Shown: positions 16,570 to 24,496, counted from the first letter of the stretch. The stretch: DNA of 47,548 nt from Myxococcales bacterium (GCA_025354825.1 JANXMC010000211.1:1-47548); one strand, 5' to 3'. Numbers and translations are program-made. The notes: generated from the letters alone by a model not told the origin.

Positions 16570-17781
16570 TCAACTCAGAACTGGCTCATAGAAAACCGCA
16601 TCAAGGAGGGCGACCCTTGCATTCCAGATCCGTCTCTCGTTCAGGTCCTCCGGCGAAGGCGCCAAGAACCAAGGGAAAGCCCAGATCTGCTGAATCGTCT
16701 TCAGGTACTTCTCGATCGAGTCCGGTCTCTTCCCGAACACCTCGCCGATCCGTCTCGAACTCGCGTTGTTCGCCGGTAGAAACCGATCCGGGCGCTTCAT
16801 CGTCAGCAGGCGCGTTGCGGCACCGAGGGCGACCCCGCGAATCGACATCGCGGCCTCAAGGTAGGCACGCGCCATCGCAATCGACACGGTCCCCTTGAGC
16901 GGCACCTCATCGAGCGCTGCGCTCAGCTCGGCCGGATGCTCACCCGTGAGGTTCTTGAAGTAGCCGGCACCCGACATGTTCCCGATATACCCGCGAGAGC
17001 CGCCGCCCCATCCCGCCACGAGCTTGCGGCGCTCAACCGGCATCTTCTGAAAGTCGGGCGAATCGCGGAAGGCGCGTTGACAGCCTTCGATCTCCTGCAG
17101 ATACGAACCGTTCTCGTGGTCGAACACGTGGATCGTCCAATTCGTACCGGACAACGAGCGCCGCTCTTGCCGTCCGATCAAGCCGGCGAACTGCGACCAA
17201 TCGATCTGCAGCTCACTCGCGGCTGACACCGTCTTCAGCGCCTTCTTGCCGTTGCCCATCTTGGGGGGCTTTGGTCGCGACTCGTACAGGCGCGTGTAGT
17301 CGTCCATCCAGCCATCGTCGGGCTCGAACGCGCGCGGGTGGTGCCACTGCTCGTCGATGAATGATGCGATCCTGACCATCGGCTCGTCGGCGAGCGCGCC
17401 GCCAAGCAACACGTTCAGCTCCGTGTTTCCGGAGAATCCACCCAGCGTAAAGTTGCTCGAGCCCATGAGCGCTCGCGCTTCCTCGCCTCGCCGTGCGAGC
17501 AGAACCTTTGGGTGGAACACGCCGCCCGTATCCGGCACGACCCTGAGCACCGAGAGGTCCCGCAACTCCTGGAGGACAAAGGGCTCCGTCTGGGCAAAGT
17601 GAATCCCGAGCACAACGCGCTTCAGCCGTTCACGCGGAAGCACGGACCAGTGCTCGGCGGAGCCTCCGGAACTGGCCGCCCATGCGTAGCAGAGGCTGAT
17701 CTCTCGAGCCCATTCGCAGAGGCCACGCAGCGCCTCCATCGATTCGTCTGCGCCGCTCAGAATTCGAACCTCTGGCGACAT
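16570..17781 (-). CDS. Phospholipase D-like (PLD) nuclease-type protein (cargo gene)
   Basis: The 403-residue product starts at the ATG at 17781; the frame is open further upstream but that part overlaps tail remnants. The signature is 'GVFHPKVLLARR' (H90-P-K92) followed by 'GSSNFTLGGFSGNTELN' (S108-S-N110, E121), as in PLD-type nucleases and BfiI-like restriction enzymes rather than in phospholipases with two full HKD motifs. The C-terminal half has 'RPDRFLPANN' and a helical region with no clear name. It probably cuts DNA or RNA as a homodimer. It lies opposite to the tail genes, between baseplate and gpD-like genes, and like the PD-(D/E)XK gene looks like inserted defence-type cargo. Confidence 0.72.
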   Translation of the reverse strand: MSPEVRILSGADESMEALRGLCEWAREISLCYAWAASSGGSAEHWSVLPRERLKRVVLGIHFAQTEPFVLQELRDLSVLRVVPDTGGVFHPKVLLARRGEEARALMGSSNFTLGGFSGNTELNVLLGGALADEPMVRIASFIDEQWHHPRAFEPDDGWMDDYTRLYESRPKPPKMGNGKKALKTVSAASELQIDWSQFAGLIGRQERRSLSGTNWTIHVFDHENGSYLQEIEGCQRAFRDSPDFQKMPVERRKLVAGWGGGSRGYIGNMSGAGYFKNLTGEHPAELSAALDEVPLKGTVSIAMARAYLEAAMSIRGVALGAATRLLTMKRPDRFLPANNASSRRIGEVFGKRPDSIEKYLKTIQQIWAFPWFLAPSPEDLNERRIWNARVALLDAVFYEPVLS

Positions 17782-17870
17782 GAGAACCGAGCGTATCAGG
17801 CGGCTCGACGAGCGCGCGCTCCCCGGCACCAGGTGGTCCCATCCGAGGGGTATCCTTGCTTTGCCCCTCC

Positions 17871-18226
17871 GTGAAGCCCGGCGACCGCAGCGCTCCCGGC
17901 GTCCGACTGACGCTCTCCAAGGACGAGAAGGCGACGATCGGCGAGCCCCTCGACTTCGGTGTGCGCTGCTCTCGTTCGCGTTCGAGGACTGCGAGGAGAA
18001 GGCCGACAAGCTGTCGCTCACGCTCGACAACTTCGATCTCGCGCTCTTCGACCGCGAGGAGCTGATGGCGGGCGCGGTGCTCGAGGTCATGCGCCGACAA
18101 CACGTGTTCGACGCCAGCCTCTTCGGCTCGCTCCTTCCTGCAGAAGCGTGGGACCGCGTTCCGGAAGAGCGGCTGAAGGAACTGCTGGCGGCCGCTCCTT
18201 CGTTCCGCCCGCCCCCGCTCAAGTAG
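17871..18226 (+). pseudogene. Phage late control D (gpD)-like tail protein, rearranged remnant
   Basis: A GTG at 17871 begins 'KPGDRSAPGVRLTLSKDEKA' and 'TIGEPLDFG', a typical start of gpD-type baseplate hub proteins. Near 17960 the frame slips by one base, and 'SFAFEDCEEKADKLSLTLDN' and 'FDLALFDREELMAGAVLEV' follow in the next frame. The last 45 residues ('FDASLFGSLLPAEAWDRVPE') do not belong to this family's expected continuation and may come from another tail gene. It is therefore truncated, frameshifted and possibly fused by deletion. It continues the baseplate gene order after the PLD gene. Confidence 0.6.
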
Positions 18227-18982
18227 CCGACGGCTTCCCGCGCGGGGCCGCAGCATGCGATAGCTCGAACATGGGCGGCAAGCGCACGCTCGGCGAGATC
18301 CTCGATATCAAGACGACCCGGCTTGTTGTGATCCACGACGAGTGGGTCCGATACCACCCAGCGCATCGGCACCGGTTGGTTGTTGATGGGCGAGCACATT
18401 GCCGAGAACCGCGTCCACGTGCTGGTTGACCGACGCCAGCGTGCTGGGTGACGGCTCCCGCGCAAAGGCGTGAACGCTGCGAACGAGACAGAGAAAATGA
18501 CCGCGCAACGTATCGAGGATGCCGACTGGCAGAAGCATGGGATCCCAGCCATTCCTGCGGGAGAGGATTATTTTTCACGGCGTCGACGAAGGGGTTGGAC
18601 ATGCGCGGTGTCCACAATACCTCGTCAGCCTGTGTGAGCGCTGCGCTGCCCGCGGTCGGTCGGACACGGGTCAGGTCCCCGCGGGGTCTGTGTGTCGTGC
18701 ACAACAGCCCGCGTGCGTCCGGTTCTGCCGACGAGTGTTTTCGAGCGTGGCCTCAGCTTGCGAGCGTGCCCGGCAGCATGCAGTGGACGGACGGCATGTG
18801 TCTCGCTCCTCGTCGGGAACATCTCGACCACGTGGCGCCTTCGCCGGGCTCTTTCGCTGGCCGTTCGTTCGAAGATGTTCCCGACGACCGCCGCAACGGG
18901 GGTCGATCAAGAGCGAGCCGACCACCACGAGCTGATAGCTCTCGTGGATGTCGCGGATGCTGGTGCGTGATAGGCGTTCCGC
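18227..18982. other. No recognisable intact gene; remnants and an inverted repeat
   Basis: These 756 bases hold only overlapping weak reading frames. On the minus strand between about 18245 and 18600, short well-behaved pieces ('VVDHNKPGRLDIEDLAERAL', 'TLASVNQHVDAVLGNVLAHQ', 'MSNPFVDAVKNNPLPQEWLG') lie in different frames, which suggests a decayed gene of unknown family. A 15-bp inverted repeat is at 18810-18887. Confidence 0.5.
18810..18887. repeat. 15-bp perfect inverted repeat with a 48-base loop
   Basis: TCGTCGGGAACATCT (18810-18824) is answered by AGATGTTCCCGACGA (18873-18887), a perfect 15-bp inverted repeat with 48 bases between. It is in a stretch with no gene. It could be a recombination or binding site, an end of a small element, or a stable RNA hairpin. 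No poly-T follows, so a rho-independent terminator is unlikely. Confidence 0.7.
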
Positions 18983-19189
18983 ATGAACGCCTTTCAGAAC
19001 GAGATTGAAGCTACGATTATCGGAGTCGACGGCGACACCATCACGATTCAGCGCCCCAACGCGATGCCCATGGCGATGACCGCCGCACACACGGGCGTCG
19101 TCCTGCAGGCAGCCGGCTGGATAGACGGCGGAACGCTCTGCAAAGTTACGGTCACCAATGGGCTGATTACAGCGGTCGCGCCGGCCTAG
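18983..19189 (+). CDS. Small hypothetical protein, predicted beta-rich
   Basis: The 68-residue product starts at ATG 18983. It reads 'MNAFQNEIEATIIGVDGDTI' then 'TIQRPNAMPMAM', 'GVVLQAAGWIDGGTLCKVTV' and 'TNGLITAVAPA'. The alternating hydrophobic pattern suggests a small beta barrel of the SH3/OB type. I do not recognise a family. It has no signal peptide or membrane segment. It is the last gene before the tRNA-Phe fragment and may belong to the integrated element. A purine-rich stretch precedes the ATG only weakly. Confidence 0.45.
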   Translation: MNAFQNEIEATIIGVDGDTITIQRPNAMPMAMTAAHTGVVLQAAGWIDGGTLCKVTVTNGLITAVAPA

Positions 19190-19510
19190 CCGCCTCATTG
19201 ATCACGGCGTCGAGATCGTCGCCGCCAACCGCCCGTCGAACGATGGCCGCGACGTCGTCCCTGTGGATCGCATCACGTCACGCGTCCCTCGTGGTCGCGG
19301 CTCGAATGCTATAGCCCACGAGCGGGACGAGCAACCGGATCGCGTCCTCCACCGTCGCCATTCAGCGAGCCTATCGCTTCCCGCCCCTTACGATGGGAAT
19401 CACCGACGTTCTTGGTAGAGTATTGGTAGCCTCGTCTGACGAGGACCTCCATGTCGGGCGAGAAATGCCAACTTTTATTGTGTGTTTCACACTTTGCTGC
19501 CCCCGCCTGC
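19190..19510. other. Gene-free stretch at the presumed element end
   Basis: These 321 bases carry no gene I can support. A short hairpin, GTGTG-TTT-CACAC, is at 19480-19492, close to the tRNA fragment, in a locally AT-rich segment (about 19395-19495). Such segments next to an attachment site often hold integrase or excisionase binding sites, but no repeats strong enough to prove this are visible. Confidence 0.4.
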
Positions 19511-19558
19511 CGCGGATTGAAAATCCGCGTGTCGACGGTTCGATTCCGCCCCTGGGCA
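19511..19558 (+). other. 3' half of tRNA-Phe (GAA), probable attachment site (att) of the integrated element
   Basis: The sequence has an anticodon stem-loop: GCGGA, loop TTGAAAA with anticodon GAA at 19519-19521, then TCCGC. It continues with a T arm (GACGG, loop TTCGATT, CCGCC, one A-C mismatch), the acceptor 3' strand CCTGGGC and a discriminator A. The expected 5' half (acceptor 5' strand GCCCAGG and D arm) is absent upstream. This is therefore a tRNA fragment starting in the anticodon stem, a classic tyrosine-integrase crossover position. The intact gene should lie at the far end of the element, outside the window to the left. Confidence 0.8.
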
Positions 19559-19673
19559 CTGCACTCTCTTTGATACGTGCCCTCGCACTTGGGCACGAGC
19601 GAGCTGCGGCGCATGCCGCGTTGGACGGCCTACTCGACGGCTTGTTCGAAAATGCGAGCTCGAGGGCTCGGGC

Positions 19674-20405
19674 TCACGGCCCGTCGAAACCCCACGGCTT
19701 GGCCGCATTCGAGGAGATTCCGTCGTACGAATAGACGTGGGCGCGCGGGTGATGCGCCGAGTGCTGCGCGCACCAGAGCGACGTGTCGTTCTCGGCGATA
19801 CGCACCTCGGCACACGCAGGGCACACCGGCTCGACCTTCGGCTCCTCGGCCACGCTCTCGTGCTTCTTCTGTCGCACGACGTACACGGGGCACCCGGTGA
19901 GGCGGACCGTCTTCTCGGCGACCGAGCCGAGGAAGAAGCGCTCGAAGCGAGGGAGACTCTCGGTGCCGACGAGCACGAGATCGGCGTCGAGTCGCGCGGC
20001 GCACCAGGCGATCTCGCTGGCAGGAGCTCCGGACGTGACGTGCGCGGTCACGCCCCGCACGTGGAGCGACCCACGCCTGGCGATGAAGGCTTGCACGCGC
20101 CGCACGACGAGCTCTCGCAGACGTGCCAGCTCATCGTTCATCAGCGCCGCCTCCGGGGCGACCGTCGGATCGAGCACGGCGATGCCCGCGCGAACGACGT
20201 TCAGACAATGCACTTCCGTCGCCGGCGTCGAGGCTGCCGTTTCGAGGGCGACGTCGAGCACATATTCGCTGAGCTCGGAGAAGTCGATGCCGACGAGGAG
20301 CCGTCGCGGCCGAACTTGCAACGCCGGGGTGCGCCCCTCGACGGCGGGCTCGGGGAGGAAGTGGTGCGTGGTGTCGCGCGCGTCGACCGTGTTCGGGGTG
20401 GCCAT
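19674..20405 (-). CDS. Universal stress protein (UspA family) with a C-terminal Cys/His cluster
   Basis: The 243-residue product starts at ATG 20405. Residues about 30-175 are a UspA domain: 'LLVGIDFSELSEYVLDVALE' (first strand with the conserved Asp) and 'DLVLVGTESLPRFERFFLGS' followed by 'VAEKTVR', the ATP-binding G-X2-G-X9-G(S/T)-like region. It ends in a 70-residue tail with 'CPACAEVRI', 'WCAQHSAHH' and 'SYDGISSN', where a C-X2-C and a C-X2-H pair could bind zinc. Usp proteins help in stress survival and starvation. It is the first chromosomal gene right of the tRNA fragment, and divergent from the Ada-AlkA gene. Confidence 0.85.
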   Translation of the reverse strand: MATPNTVDARDTTHHFLPEPAVEGRTPALQVRPRRLLVGIDFSELSEYVLDVALETAASTPATEVHCLNVVRAGIAVLDPTVAPEAALMNDELARLRELVVRRVQAFIARRGSLHVRGVTAHVTSGAPASEIAWCAARLDADLVLVGTESLPRFERFFLGSVAEKTVRLTGCPVYVVRQKKHESVAEEPKVEPVCPACAEVRIAENDTSLWCAQHSAHHPRAHVYSYDGISSNAAKPWGFDGP

Positions 20406-20683
20406 GTCTCGCGAGAGCTGCAGCCGATGTGCCAGTCCGCACATGGCGCGAACTGGACACCAAACAACTACAAAGCGCGCTTCACTGTCGTTGTCGCGCC
20501 CTCCAAACCGCGAGGCGGTCTGCCTCGGTGGGGCGCTCCTGCTTTCGACCTCAGTCGGGCGCGTCGGCGTGTCTCGCGTCGGCGTCGGCTGCCACGTAGT
20601 CCAAGGCCGTCGCCATCGCGCGGCTCCGAGCGAGAGCCGACGCACGCAGACTCACCGACTCGTCCGCGGCACCGTGAGCGACC

Positions 20684-22195
20684 ATGTCCGAAAACCGCGA
20701 GCCTCGGGCGGGGTCGCGGACTAACGTGGTCTCCGTGCTCGACCCGCAAGTCTGTTATCGCGCGCTCGAGACGCGGGACGAGCGCTTCGATGGGCGCATC
20801 TTCGTCGGCGTCACGTCGACCGGAATCTACTGTCGTCCAGTGTGCCCGGCGGGTCGCGCCAAGTTCGAGAATTGCCTCTTCTTCTCGTCTGCCGCCGCCG
20901 CGCAAGAGGCTGGTTTTCGACCGTGTTTACGTTGTCGCCCGGAGACGGTCGTCGACCTCGGGTCCTGGCGTGGCACTTCGAATACCGTCGCGCGCGGGCT
21001 CGCGCTGATCGCCGAAGGACACCTCGACGGCGACGACGCGAGCATCGACGAGCTCGCCGAACGCCTCGGCATCGGCGAGCGACAATTGCGACGACTCTTC
21101 CATCGTCATCTCGGGGCCTCGCCGATCGCCGTCGCGCAGACGCGTCGCGTGCTCTTCGCCAAGCAGCTCATCCACGAGACGCAATTGCCGATGACCCAAG
21201 TCGCCGATGCGGCCGGCTTCGGCAGCGTGCGTCGATTCAACGAAGTATTTCGCGAGCTGTTCCAAAGGCCGCCGAGCGCGCTCCGCAGGCAGCCCTCCGC
21301 GCGCTCGTCGAACGCGACGAGTGGCGTCACCGTGCGCCTTCGCTATCGCGCTCCCTACGATTTTGCGGCGATGATCGGGTTCTTCCGGATGCGCGCCGTC
21401 GAAGGCGTGGAACGCGTCGAGGGAGACCGATATCTGCGCAACATCCGATTGCACGGCAGGAGCGGCACCCTCGAAATCGCCCATGTTCCTCGGTTGGAGA
21501 GCCTGTCGGTGACCGTTCGCTTCCCCGACGTGCGCGCTCTTCCCGTGATCGTCGAACGGGTGCGGCGCGTCTTCGATCTCGGCGCCGACGTGGTGGTCAT
21601 CGGGCGGCACCTCTCGCGTGATGCGCTGCTCGCCTCACTCATCGAGAAGCGTCCCGGCCTGCGCGTCCCGGCCGCGTGGGACGGCTTCGAGCTCGGCGTG
21701 CGCGCGATCCTCGGTCAACAGGTGAGTGTCGAGGCGGCGCGCAAGCTCGCCGGCACGCTCGTGCGCGCATGTCACGAAGCCCGTAGCGCGCAGGCGAAGC
21801 TCGCCGATCCGATCGTCTGCTTTCCCGACGCCGCCGAGGTGGCCAGCGTCGATCTCGCCGTGCTCAAGATGCCCGGTGCGCGAAAGAAAGCACTGCGCGC
21901 GCTCGCCGAGGCCGCGATCGCCGATCCATCGCTTTTTCACGCGCAGAATACCGTCGAAGAGACCGTCGCGCGGCTCGTGGCGATCGACGGCATCGGCGAG
22001 TGGACAGCGATGTACATCGCCCTCCGTGCGGCGCGCGAGCCCGACGCGTTTCCCGCCAGCGACGTCGGCTTGCTTCGTGGTGCGACGCCACGCAACGGAA
22101 CGAGGCCAAAGCCGGCCGAGCTTCTCGCGCGGGCGGAGCCTTGGCGACCGTGGCGAGCCTATGCCGCGCAACACCTCTGGATGGCCGAATCATGA
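20684..22195 (+). CDS. Ada-AraC-AlkA fusion: alkylation repair regulator and 3-methyladenine DNA glycosylase
   Basis: The 503-residue protein joins three parts. Residues about 20-95 are an Ada zinc domain with the four zinc-binding and methyl-accepting Cys ('GIYCRPVCPAG', 'FRPCLRCRPET'). Residues about 105-205 are an AraC-type helix-turn-helix ('IDELAERLGIGERQLRRLFH', 'VADAAGFGSVRRFNEVF'). Residues about 215-500 are AlkA with the HhH-GPD region ('AILGQQVSVEAARKLAG', 'GIGEWTAMYIALRAA') and the catalytic Asp in 'FPASDVGLL'. It probably senses methyl-phosphotriesters, activates repair genes and excises alkylated bases. It overlaps the methyltransferase gene by four bases. It starts at ATG 20684. 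Confidence 0.93.
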   Translation: MSENREPRAGSRTNVVSVLDPQVCYRALETRDERFDGRIFVGVTSTGIYCRPVCPAGRAKFENCLFFSSAAAAQEAGFRPCLRCRPETVVDLGSWRGTSNTVARGLALIAEGHLDGDDASIDELAERLGIGERQLRRLFHRHLGASPIAVAQTRRVLFAKQLIHETQLPMTQVADAAGFGSVRRFNEVFRELFQRPPSALRRQPSARSSNATSGVTVRLRYRAPYDFAAMIGFFRMRAVEGVERVEGDRYLRNIRLHGRSGTLEIAHVPRLESLSVTVRFPDVRALPVIVERVRRVFDLGADVVVIGRHLSRDALLASLIEKRPGLRVPAAWDGFELGVRAILGQQVSVEAARKLAGTLVRACHEARSAQAKLADPIVCFPDAAEVASVDLAVLKMPGARKKALRALAEAAIADPSLFHAQNTVEETVARLVAIDGIGEWTAMYIALRAAREPDAFPASDVGLLRGATPRNGTRPKPAELLARAEPWRPWRAYAAQHLWMAES

Positions 22196-22746
22196 GCACG
22201 AACGAGAATTCGGAAAAGCTGCTGATCGATCACTTCGCATCACCGATTGGACGCGTCGCGCTCGTCGCCGACGAACAGGGCCGCCTCTGCGCCCTCGGTT
22301 GGACGGACGAGCACACGCGCATGGCGGGTCAGCTGCGGGCCTATGCCGATCGCGACGCCTCCACGCTCGAAGAGCGCGTCGATCCGCACGGGCTCTCCAC
22401 CGCAGTGAAAGACTATTTTTCGGGCGATCTACGAATCATCGACGGTCTCCCGGTGCGCACCCAGGGCACGGAGTTCCAACGTGCCGTCTGGCGCGCCTTG
22501 CGCGAGATACCCTGCGGGGTCACCTGGTCCTATGCCCAGCTCGCGGTGCGCATCGGCAATCCGAAAGCCGTGCGCGCGGTCGGTCTCGCCAACGGCGCCA
22601 ACCCCGTCGGCATCGTGGTGCCGTGTCATCGGGTGATCGGCGCCAATGGCATGCTCACCGGATACGGTGGTGGTCTCGAGCGCAAACGCTGGCTCCTCGC
22701 GCACGAGGGCAGGCGAATCAGCCACCCATTGGCTTTGTCGTCCTAG
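22192..22746 (+). CDS. ogt: Methylated-DNA--protein-cysteine S-methyltransferase (Ogt type)
   Basis: The 184-residue enzyme removes alkyl groups from O6-alkylguanine by transfer to its own Cys. The active-site motif 'VVPCHRVIGANG' is present (Cys145), with the helix-turn-helix 'TWSYAQLAVRIGNPKAVRAV' before it and the recognition 'GYGGGLERKRWLL' after it. The N-terminal part is the shorter ribonuclease-like domain. The ATG overlaps the TGA of the Ada-AlkA gene (ATGA), so the two are translationally coupled, forming an alkylation-repair operon. Its 3' end overlaps the convergent membrane protein gene by four bases. Confidence 0.95.
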   Translation: MSTNENSEKLLIDHFASPIGRVALVADEQGRLCALGWTDEHTRMAGQLRAYADRDASTLEERVDPHGLSTAVKDYFSGDLRIIDGLPVRTQGTEFQRAVWRALREIPCGVTWSYAQLAVRIGNPKAVRAVGLANGANPVGIVVPCHRVIGANGMLTGYGGGLERKRWLLAHEGRRISHPLALSS

Positions 22747-23042
22747 AACGAGCCGCCGATCGCCTGGCCGGCGCACGCCTCCGGAAAGCGACACACCAGC
22801 GGCCCGGCCCTCAGCGAGCTCCCGAGGTCGTTGCGTTCGTAGACCTTCTTCTTCGACGAGAGACCAATCACCAAGAGCGGAATTCCTGGCCCATCGAGGA
22901 GCAAGAGGGCGAGCGCGGCATGGAATTTCTCGTCCGAATCGCTCGTCTGCTTGCTGCCGACGAGAATGCCAATCGCGAAGAAGACACCGAGGCCGGTGAG
23001 GATCGAGCCGGCGGCGCACGTTCGCAAAAGCGTGGAACGCAT
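22743..23042 (-). CDS. Small membrane protein, uncharacterised
   Basis: The 99-residue product has two hydrophobic segments: 'GSILTGLGVFFAIGILVGS' near the N-terminus and 'AALALLLLDGPGIPLLVIGL' in the middle. After these a basic stretch ('SSKKKVYERN') suggests an inside-out-inside topology. No family recognised. It follows the cytochrome c gene by 19 bases on the same strand and is probably its operon partner. It is convergent with ogt, with a 4-base overlap. Confidence 0.6.
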   Translation of the reverse strand: MRSTLLRTCAAGSILTGLGVFFAIGILVGSKQTSDSDEKFHAALALLLLDGPGIPLLVIGLSSKKKVYERNDLGSSLRAGPLVCRFPEACAGQAIGGSF

Positions 23043-23061
23043 ACCCCAGAGGTACAGCGTT

Positions 23062-23886
23062 TCACGGTTGCGACGGCGCGGCGTCGGCGAATGCTCGCAC
23101 GCACGCGACGAGCTCCGTCAGTTGCTCGCTCGAGAGATTCGAATGCCCCGGCATCGCCGCGCTCATTCCATGCGCGGCCCCGCCGTCGCGAATCACTGCC
23201 GCGAGCTCGGGATCGCTTCGCTTCGTGCTCCAGGTCGAGTCGGCGAAATCGCGAGGCCTCGGCTGCAACGACGTCGCCGCGGGGCCATCACCATGGCCTT
23301 GCGCGCCATGGCATCCGGCACACTCGTTCGCGTAGATCGGCGGGCAGACGTCGGCGGCGGAGCTCTTCGTCGATTCCCTCGAACCTCCGCCGAGCCCGCG
23401 AAAGAGCGGTCTTCCATGGCGCAGCCAGGGCCAGGGAATCGACGAGGCGATCAAGGCGAAGGCGACGAGCGCGCTGATCGCCACCGGCCTGTGTCGCTTC
23501 GACTCGTCCTTCTCGTCCTTCTCGTCCTTCTCGTCCTTCGCCCTCTTCGAGCGCGCGCGCCCGGCATGGAGGACGACGATCGCCAGCAGCATCGTCACCG
23601 CGTGCTCGAGGCCGAAGAAGCGGAGCGTGTGCTCGTGCATCGACGTCTTCGGGGCGTGGAGGAACGCGCGAGAAATCGGGCTCCAAATGAAATAGAGGAG
23701 CAGCCCGAGGAGCATCTGCGTGTCGGCGAGCCCGACCAGCAGCTTGTGCGTCCGATCGTCGCGCGTCGTCCATGCCCGCTGCTTCCGCGCCGCGATCACC
23801 GACGAGACGCCGACCAGCGCCGTGCCGAGGAAGACGCCCCAACGGACGTGCGAGTGGAGAAAGATCGCGACGTCGTAACCGGTCAC
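23062..23886 (-). CDS. Membrane protein with C-terminal cytochrome c domain
   Basis: The 274-residue protein has about four N-terminal transmembrane helices (residues 15-32, 50-68, 90-108, 135-153) interrupted by a charged loop with KDE repeats (117-130). A class I cytochrome c domain follows: C189-A-G-C192-H193 binds heme covalently, and a Met near 241-245 ('MSAAMPGH') is the probable sixth ligand. The N-terminal part resembles small membrane cytochrome or copper-related modules, but I cannot name the family. It likely moves electrons on the periplasmic side. The KDE run is encoded by a tandem trinucleotide-like repeat. It forms a unit with the small membrane protein downstream. Confidence 0.8.
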   Translation of the reverse strand: MTGYDVAIFLHSHVRWGVFLGTALVGVSSVIAARKQRAWTTRDDRTHKLLVGLADTQMLLGLLLYFIWSPISRAFLHAPKTSMHEHTLRFFGLEHAVTMLLAIVVLHAGRARSKRAKDEKDEKDEKDESKRHRPVAISALVAFALIASSIPWPWLRHGRPLFRGLGGGSRESTKSSAADVCPPIYANECAGCHGAQGHGDGPAATSLQPRPRDFADSTWSTKRSDPELAAVIRDGGAAHGMSAAMPGHSNLSSEQLTELVACVRAFADAAPSQP

Positions 23887-24093
23887 GCTGGCATCTTCGC
23901 AAATGCGGACGCTCGCACAAAGGACGATACGGAGACGATTTCTGCCAACGCGATCTTCACACTGCGAAGCTCTTCTTCAGATCACCACCGCAGTGCGTCG
24001 GCGGCACCACGGAGGTGCACCGCCGAACGCACGCCGGAGATCGTGACGCCGCGCAGCTCGATCGCAGGAGCCATCGTCATGCGCGGGATTATC

Positions 24094-24393
24094 TCACGAG
24101 AGCTTCGCCGCCATCACGTCGACCTGTTCGATCTTCGGCGGCTCTGCGAGCAGCTCGCCCGCCTTGGCCATGAGCGCCGCGGCGATGGGGCCGCCGAGAT
24201 GAGCCTTGCGACCGTCGTCACCGGCGAAGGCGTCGAAGATGCCGAACTCGCTCTTCGAGATGCGAATGGCGAACCACACGGTGGTCTTCGCCTCGGCCTC
24301 GGCGAGCGGAAGTGCACCGGCGAGGAAGCCAGCGACCTCCTCTTCCTTACCGGGCTTGGCGACGAGACGAACGAGCAAACCGACTTTGACCAT
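24094..24393 (-). CDS. Antibiotic biosynthesis monooxygenase (ABM) family protein
   Basis: The 99-residue product has the small dimeric alpha-beta ABM fold: 'MVKVGLLVRLVAKPGKEEEV', 'AGFLAGALPLAEAEAKTTVW', then 'FGIFDAFAGDDGRKAHLGG' and 'AALMAKAGELL'. Such proteins are cofactor-independent monooxygenases, quinol oxygenases or structural relatives of signal-type enzymes; the substrate cannot be predicted. The start at ATG 24393 is supported by GGAGG six bases upstream. It is divergent from the GlxA-type regulator, which is a plausible controller. The 207 bases between this gene and the cytochrome gene show nothing recognisable. Confidence 0.85.
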   Translation of the reverse strand: MVKVGLLVRLVAKPGKEEEVAGFLAGALPLAEAEAKTTVWFAIRISKSEFGIFDAFAGDDGRKAHLGGPIAAALMAKAGELLAEPPKIEQVDVMAAKLS

Positions 24394-24496
24394 GGGAACC
24401 TCCGAGCGCGCCTTGTGGTTGGCGACGCGTGGAGGGGAGCATGCGGCGCCGGGGCCGACTTGGTCAGTGGCGGAAGCGACAACGGAGGTAGCGATC

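Larger units (their letters stand above)
1..19558. mobile_element. Right-hand part of a putative integrated element ending at a tRNA-Phe attachment remnant
   Basis: This stretch carries IS66 pieces, phage portal, tail tube, baseplate and gpD-like genes or remnants, several nuclease- or HEPN-type genes and small DNA-binding genes. It stops at a 3' tRNA-Phe fragment at 19511-19558. To the right the gene content changes to compact, intact chromosomal genes. A 3' tRNA half without its 5' half is the expected displaced end of an element integrated into a tRNA gene in this orientation, which would put the intact tRNA-Phe and probably the integrase to the left of the window. The left end is not visible, and the region could be several layered insertions rather than one element. 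Seen: the fragment and gene content. Inferred: that it is one unit. Confidence 0.6.

Noticed and set aside
19511-19558. A complete tRNA-Phe gene
   Set aside because: The 5' acceptor strand and the D arm are missing, so it cannot fold as a functional tRNA.
1-19558. Intact prophage
   Set aside because: Only tube is intact; portal, baseplate and gpD are broken; sheath, capsid, terminase and integrase are not in the window.
19309-19614. Minus-strand reading frame over the tRNA-Phe fragment
   Set aside because: It is the antisense of tRNA sequence and gives the well-known spurious peptide type found at tRNA genes; no RBS or domain.
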